Part shown: positions 8,923 to 17,191 of the stretch, piece after piece
How positions within the stretch are numbered: the stretch's first letter is position 1
How the letters are laid out: the number at the start of each line of letters is the position of its first letter
Made by a program: the position numbers and the translations under genes
Notes under the pieces: model-generated
The model's database searches: none
The model's input: only the letters and a program-made list of their open reading frames with translations
Told to the model about the DNA's origin: nothing
Assembly: GCA_963699105.1 (NCBI GenBank)
Contig: CAVOTI010000005.1
Location: 62,001 to 126,000 of the forward strand
DNA: 64,000 nucleotides
Source: Bog-756 sp963699105
GTDB taxonomy: Bacteria; Actinomycetota; Acidimicrobiia; Acidimicrobiales; RAAP-2
Reading direction: 5' to 3'

Positions 8923-9906
8923 ATGGCAAGTCGCACCTTGAGCAGAAACGAAGGCAAGGCCGGTGGGACGTCGGCCAAAAGGGCCTCGGTGGCCCCGGCC
9001 CCGGCGACCACCGGGGGGAAGGCCGCGCCCGGCCGGCCCACCGGGTCGACCACCGCCGGCCGGGGTCAGGCCCGCAACCGGGGCACGGACGCCGACAGCC
9101 TGGGCCTGTTCCTCCGGGATCTCGACCACCATCCGCTTCCTGATCACGAAGCCCAGACCGAGCTGGCCAAGAGGGTCGCAGCCGGCGACGACGCCGCCCG
9201 TCGGGAGATGGTGGCGGCCAACCTCCGGCTGGTGGTCCACTGGGCCCGCCGCTACCAGGACCGGGGGGTGGATCTGCCCGACCTCATTCAGGAGGGGACC
9301 TTCGGCCTGATGCGGGCGGTCGACAAGTTCGATTGGGAGCGCGGCTTCCGGTTCTCGACCTATGCCACCTGGTGGATCCGACAGGCCCTGCAACGGGCGG
9401 TACAGCAGCACGGTCGCACCATCCGGCTCCCCATGGAGGTGGCCGAGCGCAATCAGCAGGTGGACGCCGCTCTGTGGGAGCTGACGCACCAGTACCAGCG
9501 GCCACCCACCGACGCCGAGCTCGACGATGCCACCAACACCACCGCCGAGGTCCGCTCCGATCTGTCCCAGGTGGCACGAGTGGTGGCCAGTCTCGATCAA
9601 CCGGCGGCGGCCGACTCGACGGCCACCTTGGGCGACCTGGTCTCCACCGATCTCAGCGACTTCGAGGACGAGGTCACCTCGGAACTGACCCTCGACCTGG
9701 TCCGCCAGGCGGTCGACCGGCTGACCGATCTCCAGCGCATGGTCATCCGGCACCGGTTCGGATTCGACGGGAGCGATCCCGCCTCGCTGCAGACGACGGC
9801 CGAGCGGTTGGGCATCGGTGTGCGCAAGGTGCGCCAGGCCGAAGCCGAGGCGCTCGAGGTGCTGGGCGACAGCCAGATGCTCGAAGCAGCCCACGAGGCC
9901 GCCTGA
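8923..9906 (+). CDS. RNA polymerase sigma factor, sigma-70 family (group 2, RpoD/SigB-like)
   Basis: This 327-residue protein keeps sigma regions 1.2 to 4. Region 1.2 is DSLGLFLRDLDHHPLP; regions 2.1-2.4 run through NLRLVVHWARRYQ, DLIQEGTFGLMRAVDKFD and FSTYATWWIRQAL (-10 recognition and melting). Region 3 includes RTIRLPMEV, and region 4 holds the helix-turn-helix near TTAERLGIGVRKVRQAE. A 50-residue Ser/Ala/Lys-rich tail precedes region 1.2, and region 1.1 is absent, so this is more likely an alternative than the housekeeping factor. I chose the ATG at 8923 because GAGGAGAGGG sits immediately before it; an in-frame ATG at 8911 would put that site inside the gene. Confidence 0.92.
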   Translation: MASRTLSRNEGKAGGTSAKRASVAPAPATTGGKAAPGRPTGSTTAGRGQARNRGTDADSLGLFLRDLDHHPLPDHEAQTELAKRVAAGDDAARREMVAANLRLVVHWARRYQDRGVDLPDLIQEGTFGLMRAVDKFDWERGFRFSTYATWWIRQALQRAVQQHGRTIRLPMEVAERNQQVDAALWELTHQYQRPPTDAELDDATNTTAEVRSDLSQVARVVASLDQPAAADSTATLGDLVSTDLSDFEDEVTSELTLDLVRQAVDRLTDLQRMVIRHRFGFDGSDPASLQTTAERLGIGVRKVRQAEAEALEVLGDSQMLEAAHEAA

Positions 9907-9971
9907 GCCGGAGCCCCCGGGCAAACACCTGGACCTCGGGGTCCGACCGGATCCGGGTCGGTGGCCGCCGG

Positions 9972-10916
9972 CTACTGGCCGAGCGCCTCCAGTTGGTCCC
10001 GCAGGTCGCCGGGGAGCTCCGAGGTCCACGAAACCGGTTGGCCGGTGCGCGGGTGCTCGAAGCCCAGGGAGAAGGCGTGGAGGAACGGCCGGGAGACGGT
10101 TGCTCCGGGCAGCGTCCGCCCCCGGGCGTAGACCGGGTCGGCCACCACCGGATGGCCGATGGCCGAGAGGTGGACCCGGATCTGGTGGGTCCTGCCCGTC
10201 TCGAGGGTCGCCGTCAACAGTGTGGTGGGCGCTGGGGTGCCGAAGCGTCGCTCCACCCGGTACCGGGTGCGGGCCTCCTTGCCCCGTCGTGACACGGCCA
10301 TCCGGGTGGGAGAGCTGACCGAGCGCCCGACGGGGGCGTCGACCACCCCGCTCTCACCGTCCACGGTGCCCAGCACCAGGACCCGGTAGCTCCGGGTCAC
10401 CCGGCGGTCGCCCAGTTGGGACACCAGGGACCGGTAGGAGTCGGCGGTCCGGGCCACCACCATGAGGCCCGACGTACCGCGGTCGAGACGGTGCACGATC
10501 CCCGGGCGGTCGGGTCCGGAGCCGACGGGGTCGGCCGACGATGCCAGCTCCGGATACCGGGCCAGCAGGCCGTGGACCAACGTCCCGGTGCGGTGGCCGG
10601 GGCCGGGGTGGACGACCAGACCTGCCGGCTTGTCCACCACGATCACGTCGGCGTCCTCGTGGACCACCTCGAAGTCCACCGAGGGATCGGGCTCGGGTCC
10701 CGGTGGGTGCTCGACGTCCCCGGAGTCCACCGAGAGGGCCTGTCCGAGCCGGAGCACCGCACTCCGGTTCCGCACCGGAACGCCGTCGACGGTGATCCGG
10801 CCCTCGTCGATCATGGTGTTCACCACCGACCGGGAGACGTCCGACACCAGGGCCACCGCCTTGTCCACGCGGACGCCGTCGAGGGACGCCGGCACCGTCA
10901 CAGTGACCGTGCTCAC
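9972..10916 (-). CDS. rluD: RluA/RluD family 23S rRNA pseudouridine synthase
   Basis: The 314-residue protein has an N-terminal S4 RNA-binding domain (about residues 10-60, GVRVDKAVALV to the ITVDGVPVRNRS loop). The catalytic RluA-type domain follows, with GIVHRLDRGTSGLMVVA, whose Asp attacks the target uridine. The later block GRTHQIRVHLSAIGHPV is also diagnostic. RluD modifies helix 69 of 23S rRNA; whether this enzyme has the same sites cannot be told. The GTG start at 10916 overlaps the lspA stop (GTGA), the usual lspA-rluD pairing in actinobacteria. Confidence 0.93.
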   Translation of the reverse strand: MSTVTVTVPASLDGVRVDKAVALVSDVSRSVVNTMIDEGRITVDGVPVRNRSAVLRLGQALSVDSGDVEHPPGPEPDPSVDFEVVHEDADVIVVDKPAGLVVHPGPGHRTGTLVHGLLARYPELASSADPVGSGPDRPGIVHRLDRGTSGLMVVARTADSYRSLVSQLGDRRVTRSYRVLVLGTVDGESGVVDAPVGRSVSSPTRMAVSRRGKEARTRYRVERRFGTPAPTTLLTATLETGRTHQIRVHLSAIGHPVVADPVYARGRTLPGATVSRPFLHAFSLGFEHPRTGQPVSWTSELPGDLRDQLEALGQ

Positions 10917-11449
10917 CGGATCCGGGGCCCCCGCACCAACGACACCACCAGCAGGGCACAACCGACGGTGATGCAGGCGTCGGCCACGTTGAAGGTCGGC
11001 CAGAAGTGGAGATCCACAAAATCGACCACCGCTCCGTGGTCCCCCCGGAACAACCGGTCGGCCAGATTGCCCAGGGCGCCCCCGAGGATCAGCCCCAGGA
11101 TGGCGGCGCGGCCCAACGACGTAGACCGCCACACCAGCACCGACAATGCGGCAATGAGCAGGCACACGACCACCACGACCAGGCCGGTCTGACGTTGGAA
11201 CAAGCTGAAGGCCGAGCCGGTGTTGTAGGACAGTTGGAGGTCGAGCGGGCCGATAAAATGGATGGGTCCGGTGGTCAATCGTGTGACCGCCCACCACTTG
11301 GTGAGCTGGTCGACGACCACCACGGTGGCGGCCACCGCCGCCGCCACCACCAGCCGCCGGGCTCCCGACCTCGGGCCCGACCCGTGGACCACCGCTGCAG
11401 GGTCGTCGGTCAGCGTCGTGCCAGACCACCGCTCTTGCAGGCCACGCAC
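10913..11449 (-). CDS. lspA: Lipoprotein signal peptidase (signal peptidase II)
   Basis: LspA removes signal peptides from diacylglyceryl-prolipoproteins in the inner membrane. The protein has four predicted transmembrane helices, and the two catalytic aspartates are visible in GGALGNLADRL and PTFNVADACI. NTGSAFSLF is the conserved Asn-containing block. The first helix begins at about residue 32, so the 30-residue polar N-terminus may be over-long. The GTG at 11449 overlaps the upstream DksA-like gene by 40 bases; a second GTG at 11392 avoids the overlap but has no clear ribosome site either. Its stop overlaps the rluD start. Confidence 0.93.
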   Translation of the reverse strand: MRGLQERWSGTTLTDDPAAVVHGSGPRSGARRLVVAAAVAATVVVVDQLTKWWAVTRLTTGPIHFIGPLDLQLSYNTGSAFSLFQRQTGLVVVVVCLLIAALSVLVWRSTSLGRAAILGLILGGALGNLADRLFRGDHGAVVDFVDLHFWPTFNVADACITVGCALLVVSLVRGPRIR

Positions 11450-12159
11450 AGCCGGGCGAACGGCAAGGCCCGCAACCGGGCTTTGGGGATCGCCTGGTGG
11501 CAGCGTTCGCAGGCGCCATAGGTCTTGCGGTCGATCTTGCGCATGGCGTCGTCGATCTCCTCGACGGCGGCCGACGCCTGAGCCGAAAGGGCGAGGTTCC
11601 GCTCGCGGTCCACGGTCACCGTGCCGCCCTCGCCGGACTCCTCGTCGAACTGGACATCACCCGGCTCCCGTTCGAGAGCCAGCGAGTCGGCCTCCGCCCT
11701 CAGGTCGTGTGCCTGCCCGTCATAGATGCCTCGCTCCTCCAGCAACAGGACCCTCTGCTCGTCGAGGAACTTCGGCTCCTTGGCGTACGGGCCGACCGTC
11801 AGCCTCTTCGGGGCGGTCGGACCGGCCGGCGCCTTCAGGCCCGAGGGTGACCGCTTGAGCCCGGCCGTGCCCTTCTTGGCCGGGGAGGCCTTGGCCGTGG
11901 CCTTGGCCGGTGGAGCCGACTTCTTGGCCGGCGCAGACTTCTTGACCGCCGGCGCCGACTTCTTGGCGGCGGCCGGAGGGCCCTTTTTGGCCACGGTGGT
12001 CTTCTTCGGCGGGGCCGGCCTCTTGCTGGCCGGAGTGGACTTCTTCGCCGGCGCCGCCTTCTTGGTGGCCGACGGAACTGACTTGGAGGCGGATGCCGAC
12101 TTCTTGGCCGTCGCAGCCCTCTTCGGCGTGGGTGCCGCCGCCTTCTTCGCTGCCGTCAC
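11410..12159 (-). CDS. DksA/TraR-type zinc-finger protein with a histone-H1-like Lys/Ala/Pro tail
   Basis: The 249-residue protein is two parts. Residues 1-110 are a low-complexity tail of AAKK, PAKK and SAPAKK repeats resembling eukaryotic histone H1 and mycobacterial HupB tails. The C-terminal part is a helical hairpin followed by a C4 zinc finger, YGACERCHQAIP and LCVACKSGG, as in DksA/TraR. Classic DksA enters the RNA polymerase secondary channel through acidic residues at the coiled-coil tip; this region here, LEREPGDVQFDEESGEGG, is strongly acidic. The GTG at 12159 is chosen because AAGGAGG lies five bases upstream. The tail should bind DNA or RNA non-specifically. Confidence 0.85.
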   Translation of the reverse strand: MTAAKKAAAPTPKRAATAKKSASASKSVPSATKKAAPAKKSTPASKRPAPPKKTTVAKKGPPAAAKKSAPAVKKSAPAKKSAPPAKATAKASPAKKGTAGLKRSPSGLKAPAGPTAPKRLTVGPYAKEPKFLDEQRVLLLEERGIYDGQAHDLRAEADSLALEREPGDVQFDEESGEGGTVTVDRERNLALSAQASAAVEEIDDAMRKIDRKTYGACERCHQAIPKARLRALPFARLCVACKSGGLARR

Positions 12160-12441
12160 ATCGACCTCCTTCAAGGTGCTCACCGTCGCACGGGTGCGAC
12201 CGCCCGGTCGCGCTGGGATCGGGCCATCGCCACATCCGGTGGGCGGGTGACGATACCGTGCCCAGCCCACTGCGGCAATCCGAACTACGGGAATCCGCCC
12301 CAGGACCATACCGGTACGTCGTCATCCACCGAGCGGCGCAGCCGGGTGGAGGAGCCGGATGCCGCCGATGATCTCGCTCGGTGAACGAGCCCCCCGATCC
12401 CCCGGCCGGTCAGACGGGCGGGACCGGTCGACAGTCGACGG

Positions 12442-13278
12442 TTACAGCGGCAGCGGGGCGCTGGCCTCGGTCGGCTGGGACGAGGCCACGGCCCCGGTCG
12501 GCCGCATCTGGGTCACCTCACCGGTCTGGACGGTGCCACTGTGCTGGGGTGAGGGTGCACTTTGGGGAGGAGCGGCGGCCGGACGGTTGCCGGTTTGGGT
12601 GATGCCCGGTTGGGGTGCCGGGCCCGGAGCGGATCCGACGGCGGGAACGCCGCCACCGCCCTCCGGTCGAGCCTCGGCACGGGACGGGTCCGATTCCGGT
12701 TGGACGTTCTCGTCCACCCACCGCAGGATCTCGCTGAGGGCGCCCCGCAAACGGCTCCGTTCGCTCTCGAGATGGCGGGTCATGGTCTCGACGTCGTTGG
12801 CCAGCTTGGAGCGCGCCACCTCGAGCCGGCCGATCTCCTCGCGCAGGCGCTGTTCGGATTCGGCGGCCAACTGGGTGGCCTGGGTCTGGGCCTGCTCGGT
12901 CAGGAGGCGGGCCTTGGCCCCGGCTTCGGCGATGACCCGGGCCGCCTCGGCTTCCGATTCCGCCTTGGTCTCGTCCACGAATTTCTGGGCCAGGAGCAGG
13001 GTCCGCTGCAGGGTGTCGTCGGGCGGGGCCGGCTCGGCCGCCACCACCGGCTGTTCGGGCCTCTGTTCGATGGCCAACTCCAGCTGGGCGATTCGCTCGG
13101 CCGCCTGTCGGAGCCGCTCCCCGCTCTGGCGCAGCTGTTCCTGCAGCCCCTCGGCCTCGACGGCGGCCTTCTCCAGATACTCGTCGACATCATCCCGGTG
13201 ATATCCCTTGAGGGTCTCGCGGAACTCAACCGTTCGGAGGGAGTCAAGTGCTGACTGGGAGGAATCCATGCCCGACAT
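12442..13278 (-). CDS. divIVA: DivIVA domain protein (Wag31-like)
   Basis: DivIVA/Wag31 marks curved membrane at poles and septa and directs polar growth in actinobacteria. The first 40 residues (TVEFRETLKGYHRDDVDEYL) fit the DivIVA membrane-binding domain, with the RGYxxxxVDxFL-like block. A long coiled coil runs from about residue 45 to 195 and is rich in Glu, Arg and Gln. The last 80 residues are Pro/Gly/Ala/Gln-rich and probably disordered. The ATG at 13278 has an in-frame alternative three codons later. It follows yggT and sepF in transcription order, as in most actinobacterial division clusters. Confidence 0.9.
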   Translation of the reverse strand: MSGMDSSQSALDSLRTVEFRETLKGYHRDDVDEYLEKAAVEAEGLQEQLRQSGERLRQAAERIAQLELAIEQRPEQPVVAAEPAPPDDTLQRTLLLAQKFVDETKAESEAEAARVIAEAGAKARLLTEQAQTQATQLAAESEQRLREEIGRLEVARSKLANDVETMTRHLESERSRLRGALSEILRWVDENVQPESDPSRAEARPEGGGGVPAVGSAPGPAPQPGITQTGNRPAAAPPQSAPSPQHSGTVQTGEVTQMRPTGAVASSQPTEASAPLPL

Positions 13279-13378
13279 GCTAGCGGCGCTGCTCGGGGTG
13301 TCCAGGCATTTATTTTTTCGAATTTCGGGAACGGTCGGCGGCGCCCCCGGGGACGGAGGACCGGGGGGCAGGCCCGCA

Positions 13379-13651
13379 TCATCTCTCGAGCAGCGGGATC
13401 ACGACGGCGGATATGACCAAAAAGACGATCAGGACCGAGAGGTCGAGGCCGACGCCACCCACCCGCACCGGAGGGATGATCCGCCGGACCGGCCTCAGCA
13501 CCGGCTCGCAGATGGCCGACAGCACGTTCTGGATCTTGTGGACCGGCGAGTCGTAGGCCAGACGGCCCGAAGCCGCCACCCAACTCAGTATGGAGTAGGC
13601 GAACAGGACCAAGAGGAACAAGTAGAGGACCGTCACGATGATCCCGAACAT
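13379..13651 (-). CDS. yggT: YggT family membrane protein
   Basis: This 90-residue protein has two transmembrane helices (about residues 5-25 and 68-87). They flank the typical YggT block ICEPVLRPVRRIIPPV, with DLSVLIVFLVI in the second helix. YggT proteins are of unclear function but commonly sit between sepF and divIVA in Gram-positive division clusters, as here. The family has been linked to osmotic-shock resistance and membrane assembly near the division site. Start ATG at 13651. Confidence 0.92.
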   Translation of the reverse strand: MFGIIVTVLYLFLLVLFAYSILSWVAASGRLAYDSPVHKIQNVLSAICEPVLRPVRRIIPPVRVGGVGLDLSVLIVFLVISAVVIPLLER

Positions 13652-13698
13652 GTCGACTCACTCCCTCTTCCCGCACGGGCCGGACGGGCCCTCCCCGT

Positions 13699-14274
13699 TC
13701 AGGGATTGACCAGGCCGCGGTCGGCCAGACGCTGGCGCTCCTCGTCGGACACCTTCACATTAGACGGCGTCAGCAGGAATACCTCGTCGGCCACTCGCTC
13801 CATCCCGCCGGACAGGGCGTAGGTGACGCCACTGCAGAAATCGATCATCCGCCGCTGGAGGTCGCGGTCGGCGCTCTGCATGTTGACGATCACCGGTTGG
13901 TTGTTCATGAGTCGATTGGCGATCTCCTGTGCGTCGGCGAAGCGGCCCGGTGCCACGATGTGGACCCGGGCATTGGACGACTCCTGGGAGATCGGCCGGA
14001 CCGACGGGGATCCGAGCGGGCCCCGGGGGGCGACGGTGGTGGGCGAGGCGGCGACCGCCGTACCTGCCGTCTCGTCCCTCGTCAGCGTCCTGATCCTCGG
14101 GCTGGGCATGGCCGTGGTCGGTTCATCGATTTCTTCGGGACCGGCGGCCGATCGTTGACCCACCCGGCCCACCCCCGGTGCCGATGACCGTGCGTCGTAG
14201 TCGTCATAGTCGTCGTAGTCGTCATCGACCAGGCCCAGGTAGGCCATGGTCTTTTTCATGAATGAAGCAGGCAT
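13699..14274 (-). CDS. sepF: Cell division protein SepF
   Basis: SepF anchors FtsZ to the membrane and, in actinobacteria that lack FtsA, is the main positive regulator of Z-ring assembly. The 191-residue protein begins with an amphipathic helix (SFMKKTMAYLGLV) for membrane binding. A disordered acidic linker rich in DDYDDYD follows. The globular domain is at about residues 100-185, containing ADAQEIANRLMNNQPVIVNM and FCSGVTYALSGGMERV. AGGAGGA lies five to seven bases before the ATG at 14274, which supports this start. It lies downstream of ftsZ, pgeF and yggS. Confidence 0.95.
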   Translation of the reverse strand: MPASFMKKTMAYLGLVDDDYDDYDDYDARSSAPGVGRVGQRSAAGPEEIDEPTTAMPSPRIRTLTRDETAGTAVAASPTTVAPRGPLGSPSVRPISQESSNARVHIVAPGRFADAQEIANRLMNNQPVIVNMQSADRDLQRRMIDFCSGVTYALSGGMERVADEVFLLTPSNVKVSDEERQRLADRGLVNP

Positions 14275-14344
14275 CGATTCCTCCTGGGCACAGCGTAGTG
14301 CCTGGCTTCATCTACAGGTGGAAGGGTGGGGGCGCTCTCGGTGA

Positions 14345-15076
14345 TCACCGATGGGCGGCCCGGGCACCGAACAGGACCCGGCCCAGGCGGACCATGGTGG
14401 AGCCCTCGGCCAGTGCCACATCGAAGTCGTCGCTCATGCCCATCGATCGAACCCGCAGGTCGAGGGAGTCGGCCAGCTCGGCCACCAACCGGAACCCCGG
14501 TCGGGCCTCCTCCCCGGTTCCCGGTCGTCCCACGGCCATCAGGCCGGCCACATCCAGATCCTCGTCACCCAAGGCACCCACCAGCTCGGCCACCCGAGCG
14601 GGAGGGCAACCGCCCCGACCGGGAATGCCGGCCACGTCGACCTGGACGAGCACGGTGGATCCGGGCCGGCGCCGGGCGATGGCCCGGCCCTCCTCGATGC
14701 GGCTCACCCCCTGCCACCAGGTGACCAGGGGGGCCAGGCGGGCCACCTTGTTCCGCTGCACGGCTCCGAGGAAGTGCCAGGTCGGCTCGGCGTGCTCCGC
14801 CGGTGCCCGGGGGGTCCCCGGGTCACCGACTCCCCCGCTCCCGACATCGAGGTCCAGGGCGCCGGCCTTGGCCACCAGCTCGTCGGCGTAGTTCTCACCC
14901 ACGTCGACCAGGCCGACGGAGAGGGCGGCCCGCACCGCCTCGACACCGAAACCCTTGGTGACGGCGACGATCCGCACCGAGGAAGGATCGCCGGAGGCGC
15001 CGTCGATGCGGCGGCGGACCTCTTCCACGCGGCCCTCGAACCCGTGGGGATCGAAGTGCCCGGGCTCGCCCGTCAC
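14345..15076 (-). CDS. Pyridoxal phosphate homeostasis protein (YggS/PLPBP family)
   Basis: The protein (243 residues) is a single-domain PLP-binding TIM barrel that buffers the cellular PLP pool. The PLP-linking Lys is in VRIVAVTKGFGVE. Other family blocks are VGENYADELVAKA, WHFLGAVQRNK and SMGMSDDFDVALAEGSTMVRLGRVLFG, given here as the shorter core MSDDFDVALAEGSTMVRLG. The GTG at 15076 overlaps the pgeF stop by four bases (GTGA), so the two are probably translationally coupled. The position between ftsZ/pgeF and sepF is the standard actinobacterial and firmicute order. Confidence 0.93.
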   Translation of the reverse strand: MTGEPGHFDPHGFEGRVEEVRRRIDGASGDPSSVRIVAVTKGFGVEAVRAALSVGLVDVGENYADELVAKAGALDLDVGSGGVGDPGTPRAPAEHAEPTWHFLGAVQRNKVARLAPLVTWWQGVSRIEEGRAIARRRPGSTVLVQVDVAGIPGRGGCPPARVAELVGALGDEDLDVAGLMAVGRPGTGEEARPGFRLVAELADSLDLRVRSMGMSDDFDVALAEGSTMVRLGRVLFGARAAHR

Positions 15077-15867
15077 CGACCGACCGGGCCCGGGGTCTCC
15101 CCCCGGGACGGCTCCGACCACACCAGCAGTGCCTGACGACCCAGGTCACCCCGCCGGCGGTGGGAGAAGTACCGATCGTCACAGCCTGTGCAGGCGCCCA
15201 CCCCGGGGGCCTCCCTGACCTGGCACGCCGTCAACATCGCCGACACGGCGGCGGGAATGTCCAGCGCCGGACGACCGTCCGACGTCCGGCCCCGGGCCTC
15301 GGGTCCGACGGCGGCGCACACCTCGGCCAGGTCGGATGGGGAGAACTCGTAGCAACCGGGGTGGATGCACGGTCCCAGGGCACCGACCACCTCGGTGGCC
15401 CCGAGATCCCGCATGGCTCGGACCGCCTTGTGAACCACGCCCTCGGCCAGCCCCCGCCACCCGGCATGCACGGCGGCGAACACTCCCTCCCTGCTGCCCA
15501 GGGCCACCGACGCACAGTCGGCGGTCAGCACGGCCAGGGCCACCGTGGGAACCGTCGACACCAAGGCGTCACCGACTCCGGCGGCCACGACTGGAATCCG
15601 CCCGGGCCGGTCCCCCGCTGGGGCTCGCACCCCCGCTCCCTCGTCAGCCCCTACGGTCTCCGCTCCCCCCGCTCCCTCGACCATCACCACCGTGACCACG
15701 GAGCTCCCGTGGACCTGGTCGACCCATCTGACCTGCCGCACGTCGGCATTCCCCCGGTCGCCGGTCACCTCGGCGGCCCACCGGCCGAGGCCGCCGCCGC
15801 GGCCGGAGGCAGGAGACCCACGGCCAGGACGGAGGTCGCCCGAGGAGGCATCGCTCCAGGCGGCCAC
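15073..15867 (-). CDS. pgeF: Peptidoglycan editing factor PgeF (YfiH, multicopper polyphenol oxidase-like fold)
   Basis: PgeF-type proteins hydrolyse mis-incorporated amino acids from UDP-MurNAc peptide precursors. The diagnostic blocks are present: WVDQVHGSSVV, LTADCASVALG, VFAAVHAGWRGLAEGVV and LGPCIHPGCYEF, giving the Cys/His zinc site. The C-terminal YFSHRRRGDLGRQALLVW is also typical. The start is uncertain: the frame is open far upstream across the ftsZ end, but the first plausible start codon after that overlap is the GTG at 15867. This would cut into the first predicted strand, so a non-standard or overlapping start within the ftsZ 3' end is possible. Confidence 0.85.
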   Translation of the reverse strand: MAAWSDASSGDLRPGRGSPASGRGGGLGRWAAEVTGDRGNADVRQVRWVDQVHGSSVVTVVMVEGAGGAETVGADEGAGVRAPAGDRPGRIPVVAAGVGDALVSTVPTVALAVLTADCASVALGSREGVFAAVHAGWRGLAEGVVHKAVRAMRDLGATEVVGALGPCIHPGCYEFSPSDLAEVCAAVGPEARGRTSDGRPALDIPAAVSAMLTACQVREAPGVGACTGCDDRYFSHRRRGDLGRQALLVWSEPSRGETPGPVGR

Positions 15868-15905
15868 GATGGTCCCGACGATGGGGACGGCGGGCGTGGG
15901 CCGGG

Positions 15906-17027
15906 TCAGCGCAGGAACGAGGGCACGTCGAAGTCGTCGTCGCCCAGATCGAGCTCGTCCTCGGTGGGCGCGGCGAAAATGTCCTCGTGGGCCGGGTCTG
16001 CCCCCAGGACACGACTGCGGCTCTCCTCCCGCCCGCCCGCCTCGGTGTGGGGCGAACCTCCGCGGGACTGCGCTTCCCATCGCTCGAAGCCGGCGGCGAT
16101 CACCGTCACCCGGACCTCGTCACCCATGTCCTCGTCGATCACACTCCCGAAAATGATGTTGGCGTCGGGATGGGCCACGCCGTGGATGATCTCGGCGGCC
16201 TCGTTGACCTCGAACAGGCCCAGATCGGGCCCACCGGCGATGTTGAGGAGAATGCCACGGGCCCCCTCGATGGACGCCTCGAGCAGCGGGCTGGTGATGG
16301 CGGCCCGGGCGGCATTGACCGACCGGCCCTCACCGGTGGCCGAACCGATCCCCATGATGGCCGTGCCGGCGTTGCTCATAATCATCTTCACGTCGGCGAA
16401 GTCGGTGTTGATCAGGCCCGGAACCGTGATGAGGCTGGTGATCCCCTGTACCCCCTGCATCAGCACCTCGTCGGCCATCTTGAACGCATTGACCATGGAG
16501 GTCTTCTCGTTGGACACGGTGAGCAGACGGTCGTTGGGGATGATGATGAGGGTGTCGACCTTCTCCTTCAGGTTCTGGATGCCCGCCTCGGCCTGGACGG
16601 ATCGGCGGCGTCCCTCGAAGGTGAAGGGACGGGTCACCACCCCGATGGTCAGGGCCCCGAGGGATTTGGCGATCTCCGCCACCACCGGGGCCGCTCCGGT
16701 GCCGGTCCCGCCGCCCTTGCCGGCGGTGATGAACACCATGTCGGCACCCTTCAGCGCCTCCTCTATCTCCGAACGGTGTTCCTCCGCCGCCAGCCGGCCC
16801 ACCTCAGGATCGCTTCCGGCTCCCAATCCCCTGGTCAGCTGGCGTCCGATGTCCAACTTGAGGTCGGCATCGCTCATGAGCAAGGCCTGGGCATCGGTAT
16901 TGGTGGCGATGAACTCGACGCCCCGCAGACCGGCCTCGATCATGCGGTTGACGGCGTTGACACCCCCGCCTCCGACGCCGACCACTTTGATGACGGCGAA
17001 ATAGTTGTTCTGCGCCGGAACGGTCAT
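15906..17027 (-). CDS. ftsZ: Cell division protein FtsZ
   Basis: FtsZ is the tubulin-like GTPase of the Z-ring. In this 373-residue protein the GTP-binding signature GGGTGTG is at residues 105-111. The NTDFAD synergy (T7) loop is at 207-212, supplying the Asp that activates hydrolysis in the neighbouring subunit. After a 40-residue acidic linker the conserved C-terminal peptide DDDFDVPSFLR is intact; this is the docking site for SepF and FtsW. Start ATG at 17027. It follows ftsQ after a 164-base gap, large enough for its own promoter, and is followed by pgeF. Confidence 0.98.
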   Translation of the reverse strand: MTVPAQNNYFAVIKVVGVGGGGVNAVNRMIEAGLRGVEFIATNTDAQALLMSDADLKLDIGRQLTRGLGAGSDPEVGRLAAEEHRSEIEEALKGADMVFITAGKGGGTGTGAAPVVAEIAKSLGALTIGVVTRPFTFEGRRRSVQAEAGIQNLKEKVDTLIIIPNDRLLTVSNEKTSMVNAFKMADEVLMQGVQGITSLITVPGLINTDFADVKMIMSNAGTAIMGIGSATGEGRSVNAARAAITSPLLEASIEGARGILLNIAGGPDLGLFEVNEAAEIIHGVAHPDANIIFGSVIDEDMGDEVRVTVIAAGFERWEAQSRGGSPHTEAGGREESRSRVLGADPAHEDIFAAPTEDELDLGDDDFDVPSFLR

Positions 17028-17191
17028 GGAATCCCTTACCCTCGACCAAAGGTTGAAACCGTTCCAACCGGCGAGTTGCCGACCACGATACGGTCAGCGG
17101 AGTACCTGGTCAAGCACTGGGCAAGCACTGTCGGCCCGCTGACCACCCCGTTTCGGCGCCGTGGCAACCCCGATCGGTGACGCCAACCTGG

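Noticed and set aside
9943..9961. Bidirectional terminator between the sigma factor and rluD
   Set aside because: The CCGACC/GGTCGG stem is only six pairs, with no U-run on either strand.
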